This document shows positions 1 to 6,466 of a stretch of 27,885 nucleotides of DNA, piece by piece. Source of the DNA: JAWLBM01 sp041687675 (GTDB lineage: Bacteria > Pseudomonadota > Alphaproteobacteria > Rhizobiales > Pleomorphomonadaceae); the NCBI GenBank assembly GCA_041687675.1, contig JAWLBM010000054.1:1-27885 (forward strand), written 5' to 3'. Every line of letters starts with the position of its first letter. Position 1 is the first letter of the stretch. The notes under the pieces are model-generated. The model was given only the letters and a program-made list of their open reading frames with translations, did no database searches and was not told the origin of the DNA. Made by a program: the position numbers and the translations under genes.

Positions 1-98
1 GGCGGGGATCGTGACCGACTTTCGGTCTCGAAGACCAGGGATCCAGCGATCTCCCGCCCGCCAACACCTTCGCACAGAATCGACACACAGGGATCCAG
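1..98. repeat. Left copy of terminal inverted repeat
   Basis: The first 98 bases match the reverse complement of 27788-27885 at 94 of 98 positions; the mismatches are at 18, 22, 61 and 63. The two copies face each other across the whole window. No transposase or other mobility gene lies beside either copy, and a second matching block (128-159) follows at a similar distance. I read this as a dispersed intergenic repeat of the host genome at which the assembly stopped. It does not look like the end of a transposon. Confidence 0.85.
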
Positions 99-127
99 GA
101 CCCCCAACGCATTGACGTCGCGATGTT

Positions 128-191
128 TTCTGGATCCCGGCTTTCGCCGGGATGACGTTCGTGGGGCATTCGTCGGGATGACGCTCGTGGG
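128..191. repeat. Palindromic intergenic repeat with short tandem duplication
   Basis: Bases 134-141 and 146-153 form a perfect 8-bp stem (ATCCCGGC/GCCGGGAT) with loop TTTC. The block 128-159 is an exact inverted match of 27724-27755. An 18-base unit at 148-165 is repeated at 174-191 with one change. This is a REP-like element of a type common in alphaproteobacterial intergenic DNA. It could end the minus-strand transcript from radC, but it has no T-tract. Confidence 0.8.
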
Positions 192-219
192 AGGTTGACC
201 GCCCGACGCCTCATGGCAG

Positions 220-918
220 TCACATCAGCTTCAGTCCCTTCAGGCTCGCGTGGCCGTCGCGGCCGATGATGATGTGGTCGTGCACGGTGATGCCGAGCGG
301 CGCCGCCACGTCGACGATCTGCTTGGTCATCGTCACGTCCGCCCGCGAGGGGGTGGGGTCGCCGGAGGGGTGGTTGTGGACGAGGATTACCGCGGTGGCC
401 GAGAGCTCGAGCGCCCGGCGCACCACCTCGCGCGGGTAGACCGGAGTGTGGTCGACGGTGCCGGTCTGCTGCACCTCGTCGGCGATGACGGCGTTCTTGC
501 GGTCGAGGAAGAGGATGCGGAACTGCTCGCGCTCCTCGAAGGCCATGGCGGTGCGGCAGTAGTCGATGACCGCGGTCCAGGAGGAGAGCACCGGCCGCTT
601 CATCACCTGGCCGCGGGCGAGGCGCAGGCTCGCCGTCATCACCACCTTGAGGTCGACGGCCACGTTCTCCGACACGCCCGGCACGCTGCGCAGGCGCTGC
701 TCGGAGGCGCCGAGCACCTCGGCGAGGCTGCCGAACCGGGCGAGCAGCGCCTTGGCGAGCGGCTTGGTGTCCCGCCGCGGGATCGAGCGGAACAGCAGGA
801 GCTCGAGGATCTCGTAGTCGGCGAGGGCGTCGGGCGCCTCGCGGAAGCGGGCGCGCAGGCGCTCGCGGTGGCCGTGGAAGTGGGGTGTCCCCGCGCTGCC
901 GTCCTCCAAGCCGTCCAT
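220..918 (-). CDS. radC: RadC family JAB-domain protein
   Basis: A 232-residue RadC-type protein. Residues about 15-105 hold the N-terminal helical part with a helix-hairpin-helix-like segment (SVPGVSENVA, 78-87). Residues 110-232 are the JAB/MPN metalloprotease-like domain. The JAMM zinc motif is intact: His181, His183 and Asp194 within HNHPSGDPTPSRAD, with Glu residues near 129-131. Length and order are normal for chromosomal RadC. The family is called a DNA repair protein for historical reasons; its enzyme activity and true role are unsettled. The ATG at 918 is the first start of the conserved region. It lies 77 bases downstream of map on the same strand, so the two may be cotranscribed. 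No unusual base use is seen. Confidence 0.93.
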   Translation of the reverse strand: MDGLEDGSAGTPHFHGHRERLRARFREAPDALADYEILELLLFRSIPRRDTKPLAKALLARFGSLAEVLGASEQRLRSVPGVSENVAVDLKVVMTASLRLARGQVMKRPVLSSWTAVIDYCRTAMAFEEREQFRILFLDRKNAVIADEVQQTGTVDHTPVYPREVVRRALELSATAVILVHNHPSGDPTPSRADVTMTKQIVDVAAPLGITVHDHIIIGRDGHASLKGLKLM

Positions 919-995
919 GCGTCCCGCCGCCTCCCGCGCCCCGATCGGCGCGAGATTAGCAGAATCGACAATGAAGGCGAGAGTGTCGAGCCCGT

Positions 996-1826
996 TCAGC
1001 CGACGGTCAGCGGCGGCTTGTCGAGCCCGGCCGGCGACAGCGTGAAGACGTCGACGCCGGTGTCGGTGACGCCCACCGCGTGCTCGAACTGGGCCGACAG
1101 CGAGCGGTCGCGGGTGACCGCGGTCCAGCCGTCGGAGAGCACCTTCACGTGGGGACGGCCGAGGTTCACCATCGGCTCGATGGTGAAGATCATGCCCGGC
1201 TTCAGCACCACCGCCTCCTCCCGGCGGACGTAGTGCAGTATGTTCGGCGCGTCGTGGAACAGGCGGCCGACGCCGTGCCCGCAGAAATCGCGCACCACCG
1301 AGCAGCGCTCGGCCTCGACGTAGCGCTGGATCGCCTCGCCAATGTCGGCCGTGGTCGCGCCCGGCCGGACGGCGGCGACGCCGCGCATCAGCGCCTCGTA
1401 GGTCACGTCGATCAGCCGCTCGGCCGCCCGCTTCACCGTGCCGACGCCGTACATGCGGCTCGAATCGCCGTGCCAGCCGTCGAGGATGAAGGTGACGTCG
1501 ATGTTGACGATGTCGCCGTCCCGCAGCGGCTTGGCGTCGGGGATGCCGTGGCAGACCACGTGGTTCACGGAGGTGCAGGACGACTTGGTGTAGCCGCGGT
1601 AGTTGAGCGTCGCCGGCACCGCGCCATGGTCGCGGCCGAACTCGTAGACGAAGCGGTCGATCTCGTCGGTGGTGACGCCCGGCGCCACCATCGGGACGAG
1701 TTCGTCGAGGCAGCGGGCGGTGAGCTGCGAGGCGCGGCGCATCCCCTCGAAGTCCTCGGGGGTGTAGAGGCGGATGTCGCCGGTGTTGCGCAGCGGCGCC
1801 ACGGCAGCGTCGACATAGGTGATCAT
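996..1826 (-). CDS. map: Type I methionine aminopeptidase
   Basis: A 276-residue methionine aminopeptidase, which removes the initiator Met from new proteins in the cytosol. The five metal ligands of the pita-bread fold are visible: Asp110, Asp121, His184, Glu217 and Glu248. The substrate-binding His93 lies in VCHGIP. The ATG at 1826 is chosen because homology begins there and the family is about 250-280 residues long; the reading frame is open further upstream, but that part is not protein-like. A TATATA at 1888-1893 on the minus strand could be a -10 box 60-odd bases upstream, but I see no convincing -35. The gene is divergent from the trp leader, with about 220 bases between them. Confidence 0.95.
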   Translation of the reverse strand: MITYVDAAVAPLRNTGDIRLYTPEDFEGMRRASQLTARCLDELVPMVAPGVTTDEIDRFVYEFGRDHGAVPATLNYRGYTKSSCTSVNHVVCHGIPDAKPLRDGDIVNIDVTFILDGWHGDSSRMYGVGTVKRAAERLIDVTYEALMRGVAAVRPGATTADIGEAIQRYVEAERCSVVRDFCGHGVGRLFHDAPNILHYVRREEAVVLKPGMIFTIEPMVNLGRPHVKVLSDGWTAVTRDRSLSAQFEHAVGVTDTGVDVFTLSPAGLDKPPLTVG

Positions 1827-2012
1827 GCGGTGTCCGGATCTCGAAGAGTGGCGGGCCCGGCCGACCGGGGCCGGCAGCGTTTGCTCATATATAGTCGTCT
1901 TTTGCGCGGTCCGCACCCCCTGCGGGGATCGCCGGGCCGCGGATCGCCGCGACAGGGCGGGATCCGGGCGCGCCGGCCGGCCGGACCGCGCCGATCCGCG
2001 CCTCTGCTTCCA

Positions 2013-2040
2013 TTTACAATCCCCGGCCCATCCCCTATCC
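2013..2040 (+). promoter_or_regulatory. Probable sigma-70 promoter of trpL-trpE(G)
   Basis: TTTACA (2013-2018) and CTATCC (2035-2040) are separated by 16 bases. They would start transcription at about 2047-2050, on or next to the ATG of trpL. No Shine-Dalgarno sequence precedes that ATG, which fits a leaderless transcript, as described for the trpL leader of Sinorhizobium meliloti. The -10 box is weak, so the call rests mainly on position. Confidence 0.5.
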
Positions 2041-2049
2041 TCCGCCCCC

Positions 2050-2100
2050 ATGACGACCCTGCGGACCTCCCTCGGCTGGTGGTGGTGGCGCGCTCGCTGA
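2050..2100 (+). CDS. trpL: trp operon leader peptide
   Basis: A 16-codon reading frame, MTTLRTSLGWWWWRAR, with four consecutive TGG codons at 10-13, ending in TGA at 2098-2100. It lies 121 bases upstream of trpE(G) and just before a competing hairpin/terminator. This is the hallmark of ribosome-mediated attenuation: stalling at the Trp codons when charged tRNA-Trp is scarce lets the antiterminator form. In S. meliloti the equivalent peptide has 14 residues and three Trp codons, and it also acts in trans. The peptide here differs in sequence but keeps the W-run followed by a short Arg/Ala end. Confidence 0.9.
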   Translation: MTTLRTSLGWWWWRAR

Positions 2101-2137
2101 GCGGCCTCCTTTCGCATGGACGTGTGACAGGATCTTC

Positions 2138-2171
2138 AAAGGCTGCTCGGGGACCCCGGAGCGGCCTTTTT
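2138..2171 (+). terminator. Intrinsic terminator of the trp attenuator
   Basis: The arms AAAGGC-t-GCTC-g-GGG and CCC-g-GAGC-g-GCCTTT pair with single mismatches around a 2-base apical gap and run into TTTTT at 2167-2171. It is the only hairpin in the window with a proper T-tract. Its left arm is the strand that the antiterminator sequesters. Confidence 0.88.
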
Positions 2172-2221
2172 CGTGTCCGCACGAAGGCCCCCGGGACCCC
2201 GGCGGGAACGGGGCTTCGACC

Positions 2222-4432
2222 ATGGCGAGGGTGCTTCAGATGGTGGACGGGACCACGGGGTTCAGGACGGCGGGCGGCGTCGAGGTGACGCGGACGCCGC
2301 GGGCGGTGCCCTACCAGGGCGCGGCGCTCGGCTATGTCGACATGCTGGACGACCGCCGCGGCGCGGTGCTCTCGTCGAACTACGAGTACCCGGGCCGCTA
2401 CGCCCGCTGGGACATCGCCTTCGTCGACCCGCCGCTGGCGATGACCGCGCGCGGCCGCAGCGTCACCGTCGAGGCGCTGAACGCGCGCGGCCGGGTGCTG
2501 CTGCCGGCCTTCGCCGCGGCGATCTCGGCCGGCGAGGACCTCGAGGCCTTCGAAGCGGACGAGGGGCGGATCGCCTGCCGGGTGAAGCGGCCCGAGGGGC
2601 GCTTCGCCGAGGAGGAGCGCTCGCGCCAGCCCTCGGTCTTCTCGCTGATCCGCCGGGTGATTGCCGCCTTCCGTACCGAGGAGGACGGCAACCTCGGCCT
2701 CTGGGGCGCCTTCGGCTACGACCTCGCCTTCCAGTTCGAGCCGATCGACCTGAAGCTCGAGCGCGCGGAGAGCCAGCGCGACCTCGTCCTCTACTTCCCG
2801 GACGAAATCCTGATCGTCGACCACTACCGCGCCGCCGCGACGGTCTACGCCTACGACTTCACGGTCGACGGCCGGTCCACCGCGGGCCTGCCGCGCGAGG
2901 GCGAGCGGCGGCCGTTCCGCGCCTCGACCCGTGTCCCCGGCCGCGGCGACCACGAGCCGGGCGAATACGCCGCCTCGGTCGGCAAGGCGGTGGAATACTT
3001 CAGGCGCGGCGACCTCTTCGAGGTGGTGCCGGGCCAGACCTTCTACGAGCCCCCGACGGCGCCGCCGTCGGCGATCTCGCGGCGGCTGCAGGAGATCAAC
3101 CCCTCGCCCTACGGCTTCATCTTCAACCTCGGCGAGGACGAGTATCTCGTCGGCGCGTCGCCGGAGATGTTCGTCCGGGTGACCAACGGCCGGCGGGTCG
3201 AGACCTGCCCGATCTCCGGCACGATCCGCCGCGGCCGCAACGCCATCGAGGACGAGGCGCAGATCCGGGCGCTGCTCAACTCCAAGAAGGACGAGGCCGA
3301 GCTCACCATGTGCTCCGACGTCGACCGCAACGACAAGAGCCGCATTTGCGAGCCGGGCTCGGTGCGCGTCATCGGCCGGCGGCAGATCGAGATGTACTCG
3401 CGCCTCATCCACACGGTCGACCACATCGAGGGCCGGCTGCGGCCGGGCATGGACGGCCTCGACGCCTTCCTCTCCCACGCCTGGGCGGTGACGGTCACCG
3501 GCGCGCCGAAGCGCTGGGCGATGCAGTTCATCGAGGAGAACGAGAAGAGCCCGCGCGCCTGGTACGGCGGCGCCGTCGGCGCGGTGCTGATGAACGGCGA
3601 CGTCAACACGGGCCTGACGCTGCGCACCATCCGCATCAAGGACGGCCTCTGCGAGATCCGCGCCGGGGCTACGCTGCTCTACGATTCCATCCCCGAGGAG
3701 GAGGAGCGCGAGACCGAGCTCAAGGCCTCCGCGATGATCGCGGCCATCCGCGAGGCGGGGAAGGTCTCCGCCGCCGCGGCGGCGGGCGCGCTCGACCTGC
3801 CGGGGGCGGGGCTCAAGGTGCTGCTGGTCGACCACGAGGACAGCTTCGTCCACACCCTCGCCAACTATGTGCGCCAGACCGGCGCCGAGGTGGTGACTGT
3901 GCGCGCCTCCAGGGGCGTCGGCTTCGATACGGCGGAGCTCGACCGGCTGAAGCCGGACCTCGTGATGATGTCGCCCGGCCCCGGCAACCCGTCGGACTTC
4001 CGCTGCGCCGACACCATCGCCGCCGCCCGGGCCCGCGGGCTGCCGCTGTTCGGCGTCTGCCTCGGGCTGCAGGCGATGGCGGAGGCGACCGGCGCCCGGC
4101 TGTCGCAGCTCGACGTGCCGGTGCACGGAAAGCCGTCGGAGATCGCGGTGGAGCCGGGCTCGGCGCTGTTCGAGGGCCTGCCGGAGCGGCTGATCGTCGG
4201 GCGCTACCATTCGCTGCACGCCGTGCCGGAGAGCCTCGCCAGGGGCTTCCGGGTGACGGCCCGGACGGAGGACGGCGTGGTGATGGCGATCGAGCACGAG
4301 CGCGAGCCGATGGCGGCGGTGCAGTTCCACCCGGAGAGCATCATGTCGATGGGCGACGACTGCGGCCACAGGATCATCGAGAACGCGCTGAAGGCGCTGG
4401 TGGCCGACCGCCGCGGACGGATCAGCGCCTGA
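2222..4432 (+). CDS. trpE(G): Fused anthranilate synthase, component I + glutamine amidotransferase
   Basis: A 736-residue fusion that makes anthranilate from chorismate and glutamine, the first step of tryptophan synthesis. Residues about 1-515 are the TrpE chorismate-binding part; clear motifs are GASPEMFVRV, PISGTIRRG, CSDVDRNDKSRICEPGS and the GAPKRWAMQFIEE segment. A short Ala-rich linker follows. The class I amidotransferase begins near residue 531 (LKVLLVDHEDSF) and has the triad Cys613, His703 and Glu705. The one-chain arrangement and length match the rhizobial trpE(G). The ATG at 2222 sits 50 bases after the attenuator. No other trp genes follow, so the transcript seems monocistronic, as in rhizobia. 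Confidence 0.97.
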   Translation: MARVLQMVDGTTGFRTAGGVEVTRTPRAVPYQGAALGYVDMLDDRRGAVLSSNYEYPGRYARWDIAFVDPPLAMTARGRSVTVEALNARGRVLLPAFAAAISAGEDLEAFEADEGRIACRVKRPEGRFAEEERSRQPSVFSLIRRVIAAFRTEEDGNLGLWGAFGYDLAFQFEPIDLKLERAESQRDLVLYFPDEILIVDHYRAAATVYAYDFTVDGRSTAGLPREGERRPFRASTRVPGRGDHEPGEYAASVGKAVEYFRRGDLFEVVPGQTFYEPPTAPPSAISRRLQEINPSPYGFIFNLGEDEYLVGASPEMFVRVTNGRRVETCPISGTIRRGRNAIEDEAQIRALLNSKKDEAELTMCSDVDRNDKSRICEPGSVRVIGRRQIEMYSRLIHTVDHIEGRLRPGMDGLDAFLSHAWAVTVTGAPKRWAMQFIEENEKSPRAWYGGAVGAVLMNGDVNTGLTLRTIRIKDGLCEIRAGATLLYDSIPEEEERETELKASAMIAAIREAGKVSAAAAAGALDLPGAGLKVLLVDHEDSFVHTLANYVRQTGAEVVTVRASRGVGFDTAELDRLKPDLVMMSPGPGNPSDFRCADTIAAARARGLPLFGVCLGLQAMAEATGARLSQLDVPVHGKPSEIAVEPGSALFEGLPERLIVGRYHSLHAVPESLARGFRVTARTEDGVVMAIEHEREPMAAVQFHPESIMSMGDDCGHRIIENALKALVADRRGRISA

Positions 4433-4571
4433 CCGGGCGGGCGGGGGCGGCCCCGGTGCCGCCCGTCCGCCGCGGCCTGCGCCGAACAGGGCTCCGAATC
4501 CAAGTTGGTGGGGTAGGAGGCCGACGAGGCTTGCGAGGGTGTCTTCGGACCATCGCCACCCCCGCCCGCCG

Positions 4572-4610
4572 CTGCCGTCGGGCGACACCGGAGGCCGGGG
4601 AGCCTTCCTT
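4572..4610. repeat. 39-bp direct repeat, copy 1
   Basis: It begins CTGCCGTCGGGCGACACCGG and recurs at 4799-4837 with two mismatches. The two copies bracket the palindromic cluster 4605-4768. Confidence 0.85.
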
Positions 4611-4768
4611 CTCCCCCTTGGGGGAGCTTTCCTTCTCCCCCTTGGGGGAGAAGGTGCCCCGAAGGGGCGGATGAGGGGGGAGAACCCCTCCAGCCGGGCG
4701 AACCCGCCGGCCGCGCGCCCCTCATCCGCCGGCATTCGCCGGCACCTTCTCCCCGGGAGGGGAGAAGG
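4605..4768. repeat. Nested palindromic repeat cluster
   Basis: A 22-base unit rich in CTCCCCC/GGGGGAG occurs at 4605-4626 and again at 4629-4650. It is followed by a GGTGCCCCGAAGGGGCGG hairpin and ATGAGGGG. The same motifs recur inverted from about 4719 (CCCCTCATCCGCC) to 4768 (CTCCCCGGGAGGGGAG hairpin). The whole can fold into one large cruciform with smaller hairpins inside. This resembles the palindromic intergenic elements found in many copies in rhizobial genomes. It contains no gene. Confidence 0.8.
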
Positions 4769-4798
4769 GGAGCGTGCCCCGCCCGCCGCGCCAGTCTT

Positions 4799-4837
4799 CT
4801 GCCGTCGGGCGACACCGGTGGCCGGGGAGCATTCCTT
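4799..4837. repeat. 39-bp direct repeat, copy 2
   Basis: Second copy of the repeat at 4572-4610, in the same orientation, with two differences. Confidence 0.85.
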
Positions 4838-5063
4838 CGCCGCACGTCCCGAGGGTCCTCGGTGCGCCCGAAAGCTCCGGAAGCACCCGAAGCCGGGACT
4901 TCGATCCACGGTCGTCCTCATCCATCCCGCTCATGCCGCGCCTGCGAATTATCTCGGCACACGGAATCAGCCAATCCGCAACCCGTCACCCTCAGTCACA
5001 TGAGTTCGGAGCCCTGCTGCGCCGAACCGCACCGTTGCATCCGGGGCCGGCTTGGAGAAGGCT

Positions 5064-6371
5064 GTGCACCCCAAAGTCAACGGCAACGCCGGTCGAAGTC
5101 GCATGCCTCGCAGTCTCGTCCTCCTCCTCGCCCTTTTCCTCGCCGTCCTCGGCGGCGCCGCGCCACTCCGGGCGGAGGACCGGTTCGGCCTGATCGCGCC
5201 GGATCCCGGCCGCTCGTCGCGGCAGGTCGCGGGCAAGATCACCGGCTTCGACACGGTGACCTGGGCGCTGCCGGTCGCGGCCGGGCAGACGGTGGGCTTC
5301 TCCTTCGAGACGAATCACCCCGAGAGCGTGATGGACGTGTTCGGGCCGGACGGGCGCCGGCTGCACGAGGGCGCTGCGGACGGGACCACCTGGTCCGTCG
5401 TCGCCGCGGCGCCCGGCCAGTACGCCGCCCGGCTGCTCCTTGGCGACCGCGCCGCCCGCCGCGGCGAGACGGTGACCTACCGGCTCACGGCGACCCTCAC
5501 CGGCGAGCCCGTGGAGGGGGCGGCCGGAGTCGCCGCGGACGCCGCACCCCCCGCCGGCGCGGACGGGGCGGAAGCCGGAGCGGCCGCGCCCGGGGCGCCG
5601 GCGCCGTCCGCCGCGGCGGACCCGGCGGCGCCCGCTGCTGCTCCAACCGCGGTCAACCCCGCCGCAACCGACCCCGCCGCAACCGACCCCGCCGCGGCCG
5701 ACCCCGCCGCGGCCGGGGCCGGATCCACCCCGCCGGCCGAGGCGCCGGCCGAGCCGGATCCGGAGGTCGAGGCGCTGGCCAGGTCGGTCGCCCCCGGCGC
5801 CGACTTCATGCCGCCGGCCCGCTTCTGGGCGGTCACCGGCGTGCCGCCCGGCGGCGTGCTGCCGGTGCTCGAGAGCCCGGGAAAGGAGGCGACGCGGATC
5901 GGCGAACTGGCGCATGACGCGGTCGGCCTCGAGAACCGCGGCTGCCGGATGGTGTCCGCCGCGCGCTGGTGCCGGGTGGAACTCGCGGGCAAGCGGGTGG
6001 GCTGGGTTGCAGGCCGCTACCTGCGCGAGACCAGCCGCGAGAAAGGCGACGCCGAGGAGGACGAGACGCGCCCTGGCGGAGCCCGCCCGCTGGAGACCAT
6101 CGCCGGCGTCGTCAGATGCGCCCAGGGCCCGGGCCTCGTGCTCGACAAGGTCTGCGAGGCCCGTGTGCAGCGGGCCGGCCCGGGCCTGGCGGTCGTCCAC
6201 GCCACCTTGCCGGACGGCACGGTGCGCGCCGTCAACTTCGCCGGCGACCGGGTCTTCACGCCGAACCCGGGGCTGGTCCTGGAGTGGCAGTTCAAGGGGA
6301 CGAGCTACGAGATCGTGATCAACGGCAGCGAGAAGTTCGTCATCCCCGCCGCGGTGATCGGCGGCGGGTGA
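5064..6371 (+). CDS. Secreted SH3-domain protein with lysozyme-inhibitor-like N-domain
   Basis: A 435-residue exported protein. The GTG at 5064 is chosen because GGAG lies six bases upstream; an ATG at 5103 (422 residues) is equally compatible with the signal peptide (hydrophobic LVLLLALFLAVLGG, probable cleavage after APLRA). Residues about 50-150 form a beta-rich domain ending in AARRGETVTYRLT. It resembles the domain often annotated as g-type lysozyme inhibitor or PPC-like, which suggests a periplasmic or envelope role. A 90-residue Ala/Pro/Asp linker follows, with a (PAATD) repeat. Then comes a bacterial SH3 domain (about 255-320, RWCRVELAGKRVGWVAGRYL) and a C-terminal domain of about 90 residues that I do not recognise. 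The substrate is unknown; cell-wall binding is an inference from the SH3 domain. Confidence 0.8.
   Translation: MHPKVNGNAGRSRMPRSLVLLLALFLAVLGGAAPLRAEDRFGLIAPDPGRSSRQVAGKITGFDTVTWALPVAAGQTVGFSFETNHPESVMDVFGPDGRRLHEGAADGTTWSVVAAAPGQYAARLLLGDRAARRGETVTYRLTATLTGEPVEGAAGVAADAAPPAGADGAEAGAAAPGAPAPSAAADPAAPAAAPTAVNPAATDPAATDPAAADPAAAGAGSTPPAEAPAEPDPEVEALARSVAPGADFMPPARFWAVTGVPPGGVLPVLESPGKEATRIGELAHDAVGLENRGCRMVSAARWCRVELAGKRVGWVAGRYLRETSREKGDAEEDETRPGGARPLETIAGVVRCAQGPGLVLDKVCEARVQRAGPGLAVVHATLPDGTVRAVNFAGDRVFTPNPGLVLEWQFKGTSYEIVINGSEKFVIPAAVIGGG
5656..5710 (+). repeat. 15-bp in-frame tandem repeat
   Basis: ACCCCGCCGC recurs exactly every 15 bases at 5656, 5671, 5686 and 5701, inside the linker of the SH3 protein. 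It encodes a P-A-A-T/A-D pentapeptide. The copies are nearly identical at DNA level, so the array is young and may vary in length between strains. Confidence 0.85.
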
Positions 6372-6412
6372 CCCTTGGGGGAGGGCGGCGCGAGCCCCGG
6401 GTCCGCCGCTCC

Positions 6413-6446
6413 GGGACGCCTCCCCCCGGTGGGGAGAAGGCGTCCC
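6413..6446. terminator. Bidirectional hairpin between convergent genes
   Basis: GGGACGCCT (6413-6421) pairs perfectly with AGGCGTCCC (6438-6446), and inner CCC/GGG bases can extend the stem. It lies between the converging stops of the SH3 protein (6371) and the EF-G-like gene (6467). There is no T-tract, so termination strength is uncertain. Confidence 0.55.
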
Positions 6447-6466
6447 TGGTCGGTCCTCCCCGGCGC

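Larger units (their letters stand above)
2050..2171 (+). ncRNA. trp attenuator RNA, probable rnTrpL-like sRNA
   Basis: Transcription that starts near 2050 and stops at the hairpin 2138-2171 would release an RNA of about 120 nt. Two exclusive structures can be drawn. The antiterminator pairs GCGGCC (2101-2106) with GGCTGC (2141-2146). The terminator uses the second segment with 2151-2170. In S. meliloti the equivalent attenuated RNA (rnTrpL) is a functional trans-acting sRNA. Trans activity here is inference by analogy; the cis attenuator is directly supported by the sequence. Confidence 0.7.
4433..5063. other. Gene-free interval with clustered repeats
   Basis: No credible gene is found in these 631 bases. 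The left part has GC-rich inverted arms right after the trpE(G) stop (GGGCGG to CCGCCC within about 4435-4471). The middle (4572-4837) is a cluster of direct and inverted repeats, listed separately. The stretch 4840-5063 is less GC-rich and is the likely promoter region for the downstream gene; GGAAT-N16-CGTC near 4970-4995 is only a weak EcfG-like match. Confidence 0.7.

Noticed and set aside
1888..1916. A TATATA-based promoter for map
   Set aside because: The -10 box is attractive but no -35 element is recognisable at 16-18 bases, so it is mentioned only in the gene entry.
4571..4837. A CRISPR-like array
   Set aside because: The repeats are two direct copies plus palindromes with no regular spacers, and no cas genes are present.
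1823..4921. A very long open frame on the minus strand opposite trpE(G)
   Set aside because: It is the antisense shadow of trpE(G) in GC-rich DNA; its composition is Arg/Gly/Ala/Asp-rich with no domain, and the plus-strand gene is unambiguous.
4970..4995. A possible EcfG promoter (GGAAT-N16-CGTC) upstream of the SH3 protein at 5064
   Set aside because: Two mismatches in highly conserved positions; not better than chance.
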